Origin: Calendula officinalis
Lineage: Eukaryota > Streptophyta > Magnoliopsida > Asterales > Asteraceae
Assembly: GCA_963853835.1 (NCBI GenBank)
Contig: OY970830.1
Coordinates: 52,404,401-52,468,400, forward strand
Length of the DNA stretch: 64,000 nt
Reading direction: 5' to 3'
The notes under the pieces were generated by a model that saw only the letters and a program-made list of their open reading frames with translations, was not told where the DNA came from and did not search any database. Positions 47,800-59,765 of this stretch are shown here, in pieces; the stretch's first letter is position 1, and each line of letters starts with the position of its first letter. Position numbers and translations under genes: made by a program.

Positions 47800-47930
47800 T
47801 GGATGATGGGCTTGCTAACTGGATTTCGTTGCTAGTTGTTCTGCTGGGCTAAAGAGTTTTGTTGCTGGGCTAAAGGGTTGTTTTGCTGGGCTAAACAATA
47901 TACATAATTTTGCTGGGCTAATGAGTTTTC
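47800..47930. repeat. Subterminal TGCTGGGCTAA repeats of the hAT element
   Basis: Four to five spaced copies of TGCTGGGCTAA lie near the right end of the hAT transposon, before the GGTTCGG-rich terminus. They differ from the left-end array, so the two subterminal regions are asymmetric, as in Ac. Confidence 0.65.
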
Positions 47931-48239
47931 AGTTCTACTCGGGTATTCTCAGGTCCTTCGGTTTTTACCCGAAATGGACCGAAGTTTTCGATTCCCATAA
48001 ATTCAGGACTGAGGACCGGACCATTCTATGCGGTTCTGGTCCAGTTCGGTTCGGTTCCTTCGGTCCCGGTCGGTCCTGGTCGGTTCTGGTCCATTCTGCG
48101 CAGCCCCACCGCCTCCGGCCACCACCCGCCGCCGCCGGCAGCCGCCGATCACCGCCAATCGCCGCCGCCCGCCGCCGGTGGCCGATGGCGGCGGTGGTGG
48201 CTGACAGTGAAGGTGCTGGTGGTAATGGGGGTGGTGGTG

Positions 48240-49170
48240 GTATTGATGTATTGAAACACATGTGCTTCACTAAAACACAGCATATTACATCGAAGCACAT
48301 GTGCTTCAGGTCACGAAACACATGTGTTTCAAGTCACTAAAAACATGAGTTTCTAACAGACATGGGAGCATACGAAGCACATGCGTTTCATTACTTGAAA
48401 CACATGTGCTTGGCTGTACATATACACTCCTTTATTATCAAAAGACCTGTTATTAGTGAAGCACATGTGCTTCTAGCTTACAAACACATGTGCTTCATTA
48501 CTTGAAACACATGTGCTTGGTTGTACATATACACTCCTTTATTTTCAAAACAACTGTTATTAGTGAAACACATGTGCTTCTTGTAACGAAACACATGTGT
48601 TTCAAGTCATGAAACACATGTGTTTGGTTGTACATATACACTCCTTTATTTTCAAAAGACCTGTTATTAGTGAAGCACATGTGCTTCATTACTTGAAACA
48701 CATGTGCTTGGCTGTACATATACACTCCTTTATTTTCAAAAGACCTGTTATTAGTGAAGCACATGTGCTTCTAGCTTACAAACACATGTGCTTCATTACT
48801 TGAAACAAATGTGCTTGGCTGTACATATACACTCCTTTATTTTCAAAACAACTGTTATTAGTGAAACACATGTGCTTTTAGTAACGAAACACATGTGTTT
48901 CAAGTCATGAAACACATGTGTTTGGTTGTACATATACACCCCTTTATTTTCAAAAGACATGTGTTTCAAAAGGTGAAACACATGTGTTTCAGACACATGT
49001 GCTTCCAGTCACGACCACCACCACCGGCGACCACCTCCGGCCGCTGTCCGCCGCCGCCGCCCGCCGCCCATCGCCGCCGTCCGCCGCCATCCGCCGCCGC
49101 CGGCCGCCGTTTCCGGCCGCCGGAGGTGGGTGGGGTATTGATGAACTGAAGCACATGTGTTTTAGTGGTG
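48240..49170. repeat. Minisatellite of CACATGTG palindromes, 107-bp higher-order unit
   Basis: About twenty copies of the 16-bp palindromes GAAGCACATGTGCTTC or GAAACACATGTGTTTC (with variants) are arrayed here. A landmark (TGTACATATACACTCC) starts at 48415, 48522, 48629, 48713, 48820 and 48927, so spacings are 107, 107, 84, 107 and 107 bp: a regular higher-order repeat with one shortened unit. ORFs running through it on both strands (repeats of KHMCF) are by-products of the repeat. The core CACATGTG is a palindromic E-box. Confidence 0.92.
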
Positions 49171-49393
49171 GTGGTGGTTTGAATCTTGATCTTGACCATT
49201 GACTTTTTCTTAATCCAAAGGCTAATAATTGTCCCTTTGGATTAGATAAAATTAATGGACTACCTTTAACAAACCGCATAATATATAATATAATATGATG
49301 TAATATATTTGAGACATTTTCAATTCAGCAACGCTTAATTTTCCAGCTAATCTAACATGCAATTTCGAAAAATACTCGTGGTTTGAAAAAATT

Positions 49394-49464
49394 GACAGTC
49401 TTAGGACTCGAACCTACGACCTTCATATTATTAGCAATATTTCTAACCAACTAAGTTACTATGA
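49394..49464 (-). pseudogene. tRNA-Ile(AAT)-like sequence, decayed
   Basis: On the minus strand a 71-base stretch has box A (TTAGTTGGTTAGA), an anticodon-loop region with TGCTAATAA, and box B (GGTTCGAGTCC) at tRNA spacing, and it resembles plant tRNA-Ile(AAU). The acceptor stem does not pair and the anticodon stem is AT-rich, so it is a pseudogene or a SINE head rather than a working tRNA gene. The second copia LTR begins five bases beyond its 5' end. Confidence 0.6.
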
Positions 49465-49468
49465 CATA

Positions 49469-49726
49469 TGTTGAGTATTTAACTTCAATTACTTAAGTAC
49501 TGTTGTAACTCATATTGTAGTTGAATAGAATTTATCACCTTCATTAAGAGACTTTATGTACATAAAGTCTATACACATTATGTTACCAACTTCAACCCTA
49601 TAAATAGGAGGGTCATGTACACATATCTTATGTATCTCTTCTCTTTCTTGTACCATGTATCATACTTTTATATCTAATAAGAATACTTGTTATGATCCTA
49701 ATTGAGTTGAGCTAATTTGTCTTACA
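49469..49726 (+). repeat. 5' LTR of the second copia element
   Basis: About 258 bp, TG to CA, with the TATA box TATAAATAG at 49599-49607. The boundaries rest on the adjoining primer-like site and the TG/CA ends only, since the partner LTR is outside the window. Confidence 0.6.
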
Positions 49727-51560
49727 ACACGTTATCGGCACTTTGCTCCAAGTCATTCTATGTTCGTCGTTCCAGAAGCAACAAATTGAAATGTTAAAGA
49801 ATGTTCTTCCCACATATTGCAAGTAAGTTTTTCATGAACCATTATTTTTATTTTTAGTTTATATAACTTGAAAGATAAAATAGATATGAAAAACATATTG
49901 CTTTTTTATGGTTGGATTAAGAAAAAAAAAACAATATATTTGTTGGATCATACGAATTTTTTATTCTCTTCACAATATATCTGCTTAAAACAAGTAACAA
50001 TTTGTTTGTGAAATTCATTCACATTTTTGGATTGTATAAAAACAAAGTTATGAAAAAAAATATAGTATTAGTTTGCTAGTAACCATAATATGAGATGGTA
50101 ATCTTGCATATTTTTTTAAAAGAGTTTAAGAAATGATTTTTTTTCAATGGATTTATACAAAGTTAACTCCAACAAGATTATTTATAAAAGGTTGTCAAAT
50201 GCAAGTTATTAATTATGTTAAAATACACATATATTTACGTGTTATATTTTATATACTTGAAGTATGAGCTTATTCAATTTGACAATTTGAATTAAAATAC
50301 AAATTTACATATTATTGAATTTGGTTTGGTTGATAAAAATGCATGTCTTGATATCAATAATTTTTATTGAAAAAAATAAGTCATGTTTTTATGTTGTGGT
50401 TCATTTTACAAAATTGAAATGAATAAAAATAACTGTTTAATGAAGAAATATAATGAATAAAAGTCATCTCATACTTTTAATAATAGTTATTGACAATTTA
50501 TGGAGTATTGACTAATAATGATGTTTGTGTTTTAAAAATGTCATTAATTAAGATTAAATATAATTGATTAGTCATTAAAATGACCAAATTAATTCAAAAG
50601 TTATCATAAAGGTTTTTTTTTTCTATAGAATGTCATAATGAAGTTTTACGTATTTGATGTTACATTCTAAGAAGTTATTTATGAAAGTTTAAAGATTCAA
50701 CAATTATTTTTCATACAAAATTGTTATATTAGCTATGAATTATTATGTATAGTACTAAATACTTTTGGTTTCATAATGAATTCATATGTATTGCAATTTT
50801 TTCTAAATGATTTTGATAATCATACAAATGTTTTTTTTAAGATCATATTGTAGAAACATTTCTAATCTTGAAAAAAAAAAATGATATGTTCATTAATTAG
50901 TTGTTATATTTCTTTTTGTAGAAAAAAAAAATATATTTTTGGACTAAGTAACCATCAATTTTGAATTTATATGCATTGTCATGAAATTATTATATTAAAA
51001 GAAAAATTATATTTGGAAATTGTAATTTTTTTTAAATCATGAACATACAAATTAATAATATCATTTTATGATGATTATTCTTATTCATGTTTAAATGTTA
51101 TGGTTCTTTCGGAATTATAAGCATTCAATGAGCATTGTATTAAACCTACTTAAAGTGGAAAAATTATGAATCTTCCCCACATAGGCTCACCTATTCTTAT
51201 TACAATGTCTAGGAAAGATAGACGATTTTTCTGACTCCTAATAAGGGTGGTTCCGATACGCACAAGCGCTGTCTACCCTTAACGTCTTTCCTGTTTGTAT
51301 TCGAATAGAGCTACCGAAAAGGGTTGACTAATAATTTTTTTCCATGTATATGTTTATATACTTATGACGAATCGGTTTCTATCAATCGACCTGTCGCTCG
51401 ATAAATGAGACCTCATTCGCACTTGTGTTTTTCGAACCTGCTGATTCGACACACAATTTATGCTCATACAAACCATAAGCATATAAACTATCATTTTATA
51501 TGGTAATTATATCCAATATTTCTCCTCCCGTTGTAGAAAAAAATATCAAAATAAACATGA
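49727..51560. other. AT-rich internal region of the second copia element
   Basis: No ORF of note. The expected gag cannot be recognised. A more GC-balanced patch at about 51170-51450 (CCCCACATAGGCTCACC and so on) also gives no readable protein. The region may hold further unidentified insertions. Confidence 0.4.
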
Positions 51561-52019
51561 ATTCTTTGAGACCACCGATGTTTTGACTCAAATGGAATAT
51601 TAGAGCTATTATTTAGCTCCTTGATTGTGTTTTTTTTTATTATGCTTTCCCATTTGAATAATGGTTATCTTTTGGACTATGGTTTGTTTACATTGATTAT
51701 GTTTCTCGAGATAATTTAAAGTTGTTTTCTTCCTTATGAAATTAAACAATACGTGTGACCAACTTTAAATTATTTTTACTTTGAGGCATATATATTGGGT
51801 ATGTTGATAGTCTGGTTGATTGTGGTATTCAGATACACTTTCATAAAACATAAGGACTACTTTATCAACATTACGCCTAAAAGTAAGTTCATTGACAACC
51901 ATTTCGGGCCCGTCGACCCTTGGCTTTGGTATAGCCCAATATATGTTGTCAAATGGTACTATTTTAACCATAGATGAAGCCTTATATTATTCAAGTTCCA
52001 GTCGTAACTTGTTGAGTTT

Positions 52020-53709
52020 TAAGGATATTCGAGAAAACATGTTTTTATCTTGAAACTGCTCGAGAAAATGGTATTGAATACCTTTACAATACCTCCGATA
52101 AATACGACCAAAAGCGTATGTTGGAGAAGTTGAGATGTTTGTCAAATGGTTTGTACTTCACTACGATCTAAACCATTGAAAGCAATCTAATCATTCGTCG
52201 AGCCCCTATTGATAACGGAACTTATATGTTATGGCATGACCGGCTGGGACACCGGGTCAAAATACGATGCTTCGAACTATGAATGCATCCCATGGGCATC
52301 CTCTTGAAGGAATTAATTTCATGATTAATTCGAAAAGCCTATGCCAAACATGCTCGATTGTAAAGACACGTCTCAAACCACTTTATGTATAATCTAAAAA
52401 ACTGATATCCCGTTTTCTTGAGATAATTCATGGGGATATTTGTGGACTTATCCAACCAACATGCGGACCATTTATAAATTTCATGATATTGGTTGATGAA
52501 TCAACAAGATGGTCACATGTAACTTTGTTGTCCACAATGAATGCAACATTTCCTAAACTCCTAGCCTATAACATTAAGTTGAGGGCTAATCATCCGAATT
52601 ATCTAATAAAGTCAATTAGACTTGATAATGTCGGTGAGTTTACATAAAAAATGTTCGATGATTATTTCATAACATTGGGCCTTGATATTGAACACCTTGT
52701 TGTGTACGTTCATTCTCAAATTAATCTTGCAGAAGCGTTTATGAAACGAATACAAACAATTGCAAGAACTTTGGTTATGCGCACCAAAATGCCCCATTTT
52801 TATATATGGTTATGCAATATTGCACACTGATGCATTGGTCCGTCTGAGGCCCATGGGCACCCAATAACTTCCCGCGTACCAGATGGTTACTGGATATGAG
52901 CTTGACGTCTCATATTTACGCGTGTTTGGGTGTTTGGTCAATGTTCCAATTGAACTTCCAAAGCGTTCGAAATTTGGACCTCAGAAACGATGGGGAATAT
53001 ATGTTGATTATTAATCCCCATGTATCATAATCTATTTAGAGCCCTTGACAGGCGATCTCTTTAACGCTATACATGCGAATTGTGACATTGATGAGACAAT
53101 CTTCCCGTCGTTAGGGGGAGATTTGCACGTTAACGTTGATAAGGAACGACGTGAAAGAACGTGGCATGTACCCAATTTGTCTCATATGGATCCCCCGACT
53201 GCACATCGTGATAAGGATGTGTACAAACTTCTAAGTCTATAAAATGTTGCTATTTAGCTACCAAACGCGTTTAATGACTTAGCATATGTCACGAGATCAA
53301 ATATACCCGCTGCAAATGTGCCTGCAAGGAAAGACGTCCCTGTGACACGCCATGTTCCGTTTGAACATGTCGCATCGGTCGAACCCACCGTGCAAAGGAC
53401 GCTACCATTGGTTGTCCAGTCCGCCGCTCTTCTCAATAAGAGGAAGAACGGTTCGGTTCCAAGGATGTTCTGCCTCAAAGGAGGAGAAATTCTGTTGTAT
53501 ATGTTTTGCCACACCAGATCATTAAGGATCACCGGAGTGTATTAGAGAAGCGTGTTCCTTATAAAACACCAATTTCTCATCATCCAGATAATCTCAAAAT
53601 ATATGTCGAGTATGCTAGCTTAGACGATATTTTGATGCAAAATGAGACTGTCATCGATGATTTGCTCATATACGCAGTGGCCGCAGTAATTATGAGCAAT
53701 GATGACTGA
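52020..53709 (+). pseudogene. Copia pol fragment: integrase and linker, many stops
   Basis: Pieces in changing frames read as protease-integrase of a Tnt1-like copia: FKDIRE (about 52020), LWHDRLGHR (about 52230), a zinc-binding CQTCS (about 52340), the integrase start around IHGDICG (about 52430), and then the conserved linker block EPLTGDLFNA to FPSLGGD (53041-53120). The last part, 53506-53709, includes VIDDLLIYAVAAVIM. There are more than ten stops and shifts, so this is an old relic. It ends exactly at the next LTR. Confidence 0.75.
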
Positions 53710-54826
53710 AGGGTTTCATTGACACTAATTGACCACTTGGGTCAACCTCCTAGATCACTTGGTTCGAACCATGCTGACCAAGAACATGAACTTGTTCTTG
53801 ACCGGTTAAACCATCTAGCTAATTTAATCCCTAGAAGCGGAAGTGGGATTAAACTTAATCCTTAAACCCTAAAGGATTGAGATCTTGGAAATCTAGATTA
53901 GATTAGCAAGGAAGAAACCTTGTACGAAAAACCCGAACACACACACCCACACTTGTGTGTATTCGACAACTACCAAGAACCCTAGGGTTCTTGGTTGGTT
54001 TCAGTCGAACAAGAGGGGAGAGGGAAAAGGGTTTCCCAAAACATACCTTAGTTAATGCTTAAGATAGATCCACTGATGATGAACACAATGAGCGATCTTC
54101 TAGTTGATCCTTGTAATGATCTTCGAATCTTCAAGCTTGAAGGATACGAAGAAGGAACGAAGAACACGAAGAACGAAGAACACAATGCTTGTGTTCTTGC
54201 TCTAGGGTTCGGCCGAAACAAGGGAGGGTGGGGCTAGGGTTTTTCGTGTACTATGGTGTAACAAACAAGGGAACCCCAAGCCTTCTATTTATAATAGAAG
54301 GACTTTCACTTAGGGCCCTTCTAGTTTAATTAAGATCAATCTCTTAATTAAACTTATCTTTTTCACATTAAACCCTTGTAGTTTAACTAGTCATTATTAT
54401 CCCACTTAATTATTAAATGTCTAGTATTATACACTTATATATATTTCGTGTATATTACTTATACGAAATATATACTTGTATTTAATACTTTTAATAATTA
54501 ATTAGACAATAATATTATCCAACACCATATGATTTAATTGCTTTAAATCATATTATGGATAATTTATAATTAACACATTGTGTATTTACTCAACTAGTAA
54601 ATGTACAAATACTTGTATTAATTAGTTAGATAAACTAATCTAGTAATAAGTCAAACTTGACTTAATACTTAACTTGATTCATAAATGACTATTATGAATC
54701 AATCCTCTTCCAAGTATCATTACATATCTTACTCGTATTACATGCACTCATCGGTGTGACCCTTAAGTGTTTCGTAGGCATGGATGTATCATCATAGGTT
54801 GACTAAATGTGCACATAAATCCTTCA
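53707..54826 (-). repeat. 3' LTR of the gag-only element
   Basis: 1,120 bp. The inner part is closely matched by 60893-61661. It contains ACACACACCCACACTTGTGTGT and a repeated CGAAGAACACGAAGAACGAAG purine stretch. Confidence 0.88.
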
Positions 54827-54837
54827 GACTCCCACTT

Positions 54838-57240
54838 GTGCAAATTTGTAACCTTTATCTTAATGACCCGAGCTACAGTGGCCTTCTAGATGGGCATGTA
54901 GGTAACCAACCCCATAAAAATAGCTTACGTAACCAGGTATAGTTTTAAAAAAAAAAAACTCTTTAATAGCGTCTCCTAGTAAAGAACACTCTGTCTTCAC
55001 TTCTTGGGCAACTATGTTAGGTTTATCCCTTGCAGCACGAAATTTGTGATAACGAATACGAGCATGGTAGAAAATATCAACTCCTGTATTCGAAATCATT
55101 TCATGACTTCTTGATTCAAACTGTTGTGATAAACGACAAAGAACAAATCAATTCGTTTGTGCATGGCCATGCACTTTCTAGTTATCATCATGTCAAAGGA
55201 CCTATAAATATCTCTCCTAAAAAGGAGGTGCAATTACCATCTTGTTATATTTCGATTCAAAATACAAATTCCTTTGTACCCAGTAAAGCCTCGTATGACA
55301 ACCATATTTCAGAATTGTCTAAGACGAACAAAAGCACATTAGTCATTGTATCCTAAACCAAATACTTCATGCTTTAGGACAATCCTAGTGAATAATACTT
55401 TTGAACTTTTCAACCACGAAGTATTATCACGGTGGTCAATCCAATATTCGTCGAGCTCCAACAGAATATCACCGATATTTGGTTTACACAAAACTTGTCT
55501 AGCTATCTTCGAAGAACTTCGAATCTACCACCAAATATCGCGATGACGTTAACGTCCCATCGAGGTTCCCACCAAGACGAGTAGTCACGGATTTATATCT
55601 TTTTGAATAAATAGACTTTTATTCAAGGATATTGTAAAACATACAAATTCTGAATAACAATGATACTAACTCATGTATTATTCCTCACTGGACATAGATA
55701 CTGAATTATTACTGGATCATTACTTATTCTTTGCGTTTGTGTTGATTGCTCAATGACTCCTTAATTGTAACTTTTATCACTAATTACAATTAGTCATTTC
55801 TATTAAACTAAAGACATAAGACGAGTATTTAAGAATACAATTACTTTTGTCTTTGCTAGATATTGTTCATGCAACACTTAGAACATATTCTAGTCTTGCC
55901 TTTTTATATGATTCGGTAAACATAGGAGGATTGGAAAATTACTCCTTTAGTTTCTTGAATCTATAAAACTTGCCTTGTAACTAAATCTCTTTTAGCTACT
56001 TGATTTGTAGATATTCTTACTAGTTAAAGAAATTTCCTTAAATGATTAACTTGTTCACTCGAATGTGAACATCCTATTAGATATGCAATAATTAATCACA
56101 AGACTTGTTATCACGCTATTAGGTTTGCAATAATCTAATTAATGATCATTTATTTCTCTTAACTCTTTGGCTAACGACTTGGTAATTCCTTCTTGTTAAT
56201 GTCCTAACTAACTTTACTATGCTTGCTAGTACCTCTAGTAAATATGTTAGTTATAGCTCCCACTAAATTTTATGGAAATAAGCATCACTTAAACTACTAC
56301 TTTTGACCTAGTCAAAACTTATAGTTTAACCCTTTAAGAATTAATCAATAATGAAAGTCATCCTTTGGATTTGCGAATATCCAATATTCCTGATAAGGGA
56401 ACCATGACTTTCATTGATTACTGTATCTAACAAGTATAAGACACTTAAAACGATACTTCCAATTCTTAAGTTTATTAGTATCTTTTAAGAATCTTATTTT
56501 ATTCCAAAGTCATTTCTTGGATTTCTCAAATATCCATTATTCCTATTAGGGAATTATGACTTGATTAAATATTGTATTTATTACAAGTATAAAAGACTTG
56601 CAACAATACCTTTTAATTCTTAAATACTTTAATATAGTTTGTTCCTTTTAAAAGTTCTTTTAATGTCCAAGTCATTTCACTTGGATTTTACGAATATCCA
56701 ATTATTCCTATTAAGGAATTATGACTTCATTAAATTTCTTCATTACAAGTATAAAAAAACTTGTAATAATACTCTTTAAAGTCTATCTTGATTATATCCA
56801 ATATAATCATACTATATTAATACTAACACTTTAAAACTTATTATCATAAGTAACCATTACTTAAGATGTTTTAAATAAGTTCAATGTACTCTGAACTTTA
56901 TGCTTTCCATAAAACTCTTGAATACTTTAAAAGAAAAACTTCTAATTTCTAGTTTCTAAGTATTGAGCTTCTAAGACATTATTTATCATACAACAATCAA
57001 ACAAGTATAAAACATGAAATATAAAGTAAATCAAAACTTGACTTACAATCTAGTCATAAAACCTTGACTAGTGTATTTATCACACATGCACACACATAAT
57101 ATAATTCAACCATGGATTCTTATTAAAACCAAAGAAAAACTTGTTTTAATCATAATAAAAAATTATCCAACAAAAATGAAATTGTTTTTCTAAATCCATA
57201 AACTACTGAATCATAAATAAACTTGGTGCTTGTGGGATCA
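54838..57240. other. Noncoding 3' part of the gag-only element
   Basis: AT-rich with no domain I recognise. A 108-codon ORF on the plus strand (55030-55356) and an overlapping 79-codon ORF on the minus strand have no recognisable motif. Three degenerate tandem copies of about 157 bp lie at 56353-56790. Confidence 0.5.
56353..56790. repeat. Three degenerate tandem repeats of about 157 bp
   Basis: Units begin near 56355, 56509 and 56670, each with AAGTCAT, TTGGATTT, CGAATATCCAATATTCCT-like and GGGAAT/CATGACTT segments, followed by ACAAGTATAA. Divergence between units shows an old internal duplication. Confidence 0.65.
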
Positions 57241-58246
57241 TCACCATCTCATGCCGGTCATCATCACTTTCCATCTCCTCCTGCAATAAACGATTGCAAA
57301 AGTTAGATTACTCGTAATGTACTTTACAAGTATCTTAAAAGTGATTAAGAAGTGTGGTTGTGTTACCTGAGGAACTTGCGTTTCCTCCACCACCACTTGC
57401 ACCCTTTGGACAATTTCTTTTCCAATGCCCAGCCTCACCACACTTGAAGCACCGATTCTCGGTCCTCGATGTGTTAGGCTTAACCTTCTTGACCTTTTGT
57501 TTGACACTTTTACCATTTCGGCACTCCTTGGCTAGGATCGGTTTTACCCTTTCCTTTACCACCATGCCTCTTTCTCTTCTTGCCACCACCACTGCCATTA
57601 CTGATCGTTAGAACATCTTTAGATTTGGTCCTCAAACTCAACTCAGCTGTCTTGAGCATAGAATGTAGCTTAGCAATGGATTTCTCCATATTATGCATGT
57701 TGTAGTTGACTACAAAAGGCTTGTAGTCATCAGACAACGAATTGAGTATAGTGTCTGTTGCCATTTGCAACGGTATGGGGTGACCAAGTCTAGCAAGGTG
57801 ATCCATCCGCCCTTTCATTTTCATGACGTGGGCACTCACCGGTGTTCCTTTGACCAATTTGCAAGATTTGAAGGCTCGATTGATGTCGAACCCCTCAGTG
57901 CGAGCTTGCTCTTCAAATGAATCCCTAAGTTGCTGGATCATCTCAAATTCAGGCACATCCATAAGTCCCGCTTGTAAATTTGGACTCATGGTTGCGAGCA
58001 TTAAACAGCTCACATCGAGCGCATCACTCACATGCTTATCATAAGCTTGCCTTGCTTCTGCTCTAGCATTCGCGGCAGGGACATTTGGTACTGCTCTCTC
58101 CAAGACATACCACTTTCTCTCATGCCTGAGCACAATGCGAAGATTGCGCTCCCAATTGAGAAAGTTTGACCAGTCAACTTGTCTTTTTCGAGGATTGAGC
58201 GAAGTGAGAGATTGTTGGTACTTGTCGTTGTGGTTGTTGCTGCCAT
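57241..58246 (-). pseudogene. Copia-type gag (UBN2 domain and zinc knuckle), frameshifted
   Basis: It starts MAATTTTTSTNN at 58246. A frame change near 58160 leads into the UBN2 core (RKWYVLE, FEMIQQLRDSF and so on). The basic GGKKRKRHGGKGKGK stretch ends near 57550, where a second frame change leads to the zinc knuckle CFKCGEAGHWKRNC (about 57450-57410). The C-terminus peters out at 57241 where a GT-like site occurs. About 320 residues if repaired, a normal copia Gag size. Nothing of pol follows. Confidence 0.85.
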
Positions 58247-59676
58247 CTACAAATCAAACCCAGTTTAATTAGTAATCATCAATAAACATTCTCTAAAATA
58301 TATTATAAACCCATAATTAATATTTTAGGCCTAGGATCCATATATCACATTCTGGCCGCAAGGTTTGGGCACTTCCCGACGAGACATGCTATTTCTGGTA
58401 GGTAACATCCTTACCGATCGTATCAAGACTTGACACGATTCCTAGGGGTCGTAGAATCTTTAGACTTATAACTTATTACAACTTTGTACAATCTAATTGT
58501 ACATTTCTAAATTAGTAATAAAGTCTAGTATGTTTATTCTACTCAAGTACTTTTTGGGCCGAGACTCCCGATTATCACCAAAGTAGATCAGACCATCTAA
58601 GACAGTGTGATGTTCTGCGCCGGGACTCCCGATTATCACAGAACCTTACGCACCCTAACACTCGCAATGATTTGAATCCATATCTAAGGTTCTTTATCCT
58701 TACAATATGAATATCATTGAACAAGTGAGGTGTTCCATTAGGTGGATAGTACTTAGATCTAAGATTTTCTTGGGTTTGTTTAAGTCTTGAACTAAACATA
58801 AACCTTTATTCCAATCTTAATCCTTGTTTAAAATGTGTGACTTGTGAATTCAAGAATTCTACAAGACACCTTTTTAAATCTTAAAACTTATAGTTTCAAG
58901 AATTGCGCGACTTATATGTATACCTAAAACGAGGTGTACAAAACGTTTCACTAGGTTTTGTGGAAAACCTTATCTAGAGTAAAACTTACTTGTTTTATCT
59001 TTCTTGAAAAACTTAAACACTAATGTTAAACTTTTAATTCTTTTACGATTCATAACCTTGAATCACAAATCTAGTTTAACACACCTAGTTTTCATATGTT
59101 TAATAATAAAATTAAACATTTGTTTTGACTTATTAGATTCGACCAAAACTTATGTCTTGACGACACATTCATAAACTTTGTGATTTTCTTATGTAGCTCC
59201 CACTAGCTCCAACAACCATGATGGAACTTAAGCAATCACAATCTCCGGTCTATACTTGGTGAAACTAATAAATTTATTATATAAAGACTATATATAATAA
59301 TTCTTGGTTTGTTTAAACCTTTCTTACATTTAACTTGAATTTAGTTAAATATAGGTTCTAAAGTTATCTTGTTATTTTAACCTTTGATCATTAATCTAGT
59401 ATCTTACATGACTTGTAAAATACTTATATTATACTTGTATAATTATCTAGTTATAATAACTTATAACTTTATACACTTTATAATAATAATATATAACTTT
59501 GTATATTTCTAGTTCATCATATAATTTCAACTTGTACAATTTCTAGTTATAATGAAATTATAACTTTGTACTTTCTATTTTTAATTATACAACAACTTAT
59601 ACAATTACTAGTTATACTATTATCCTTTAAAGATCAAAATAACATTATCCTTTTAATTTTTCGATTTTATCTTGTA

Positions 59677-59765
<89 letters not shown>

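Larger units (their letters stand above)
44273..48108 (-). mobile_element. Ac-like hAT transposon, 3.8 kb, exact 8-bp duplication
   Basis: Inverted ends TAGGCCTGTGCATGGTCC and, on the reverse strand, TGGGGCTGCGCAGAATGGACC are flanked by an exact 8-bp duplication CCGCCTCC (44265-44272, 48109-48116). Both subterminal regions carry many copies of GGTTCGG, GGACCG and related short motifs, as in Ac-type elements. One transposase gene occupies the interior on the minus strand and is disrupted, so the element is non-autonomous. It sits within the CCG-rich part of the composite element. Confidence 0.9.
44175..49265. mobile_element. Composite DNA element: outer inverted ends around CCG-rich DNA and a palindrome array, split by a hAT transposon
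   Basis: The left end (44175-44240, with CCCAAGGGACAA and ATGGTCAAGATCAA) is matched on the reverse strand by the right end (about 49190-49265, with AAAGGGACAA and ATGGTCAAGATCAA). Inside are CCG-rich stretches left (44250-44272 and 48109-48200) and right (49015-49130), and the CACATGTG array (48240-49170). Removing the hAT insertion leaves an element of about 1.25 kb. No target duplication is certain, so the superfamily is unknown. A single similar end lies in GALK intron 5. Confidence 0.55.
49469..53706 (+). mobile_element. Second copia element, plus strand, heavily decayed and truncated
   Basis: A 5' LTR at about 49469-49726 begins TGTTGAG and has a TATA box at 49599-49607 followed by TATCTTATGTATCTC-type leader sequence. 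It ends TTACA, next to ACACGTTATCGGCAC, a primer-site sequence seen in some plant copia elements. The internal region holds a long AT-rich stretch without ORFs (49730-51550) and then relics of protease-integrase. It is cut at 53706 by the gag-only LTR element. RT, RNase H and the 3' LTR are not in the window. Confidence 0.75.

Noticed and set aside
48240..49170. CRISPR-like array of palindromic repeats
   Set aside because: The spacers are themselves repeats in a 107-bp unit, the setting is a plant transposon and no cas genes exist. It is a minisatellite.
48498..49279. ORFs with repeated KHMCF motifs on both strands
   Set aside because: They arise from the CACATGTG repeat and the CCG tract read in any frame, and have no start context or partner exons.
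49394..49464. Functional tRNA-Ile gene
   Set aside because: The acceptor stem does not pair and the anticodon stem is degenerate, so it was recorded as a relic.
55030..55356. 108-codon ORF in the gag-only element
   Set aside because: It has no recognisable domain, overlaps an ORF on the other strand and lies in noncoding element DNA. Kept only as a mention.
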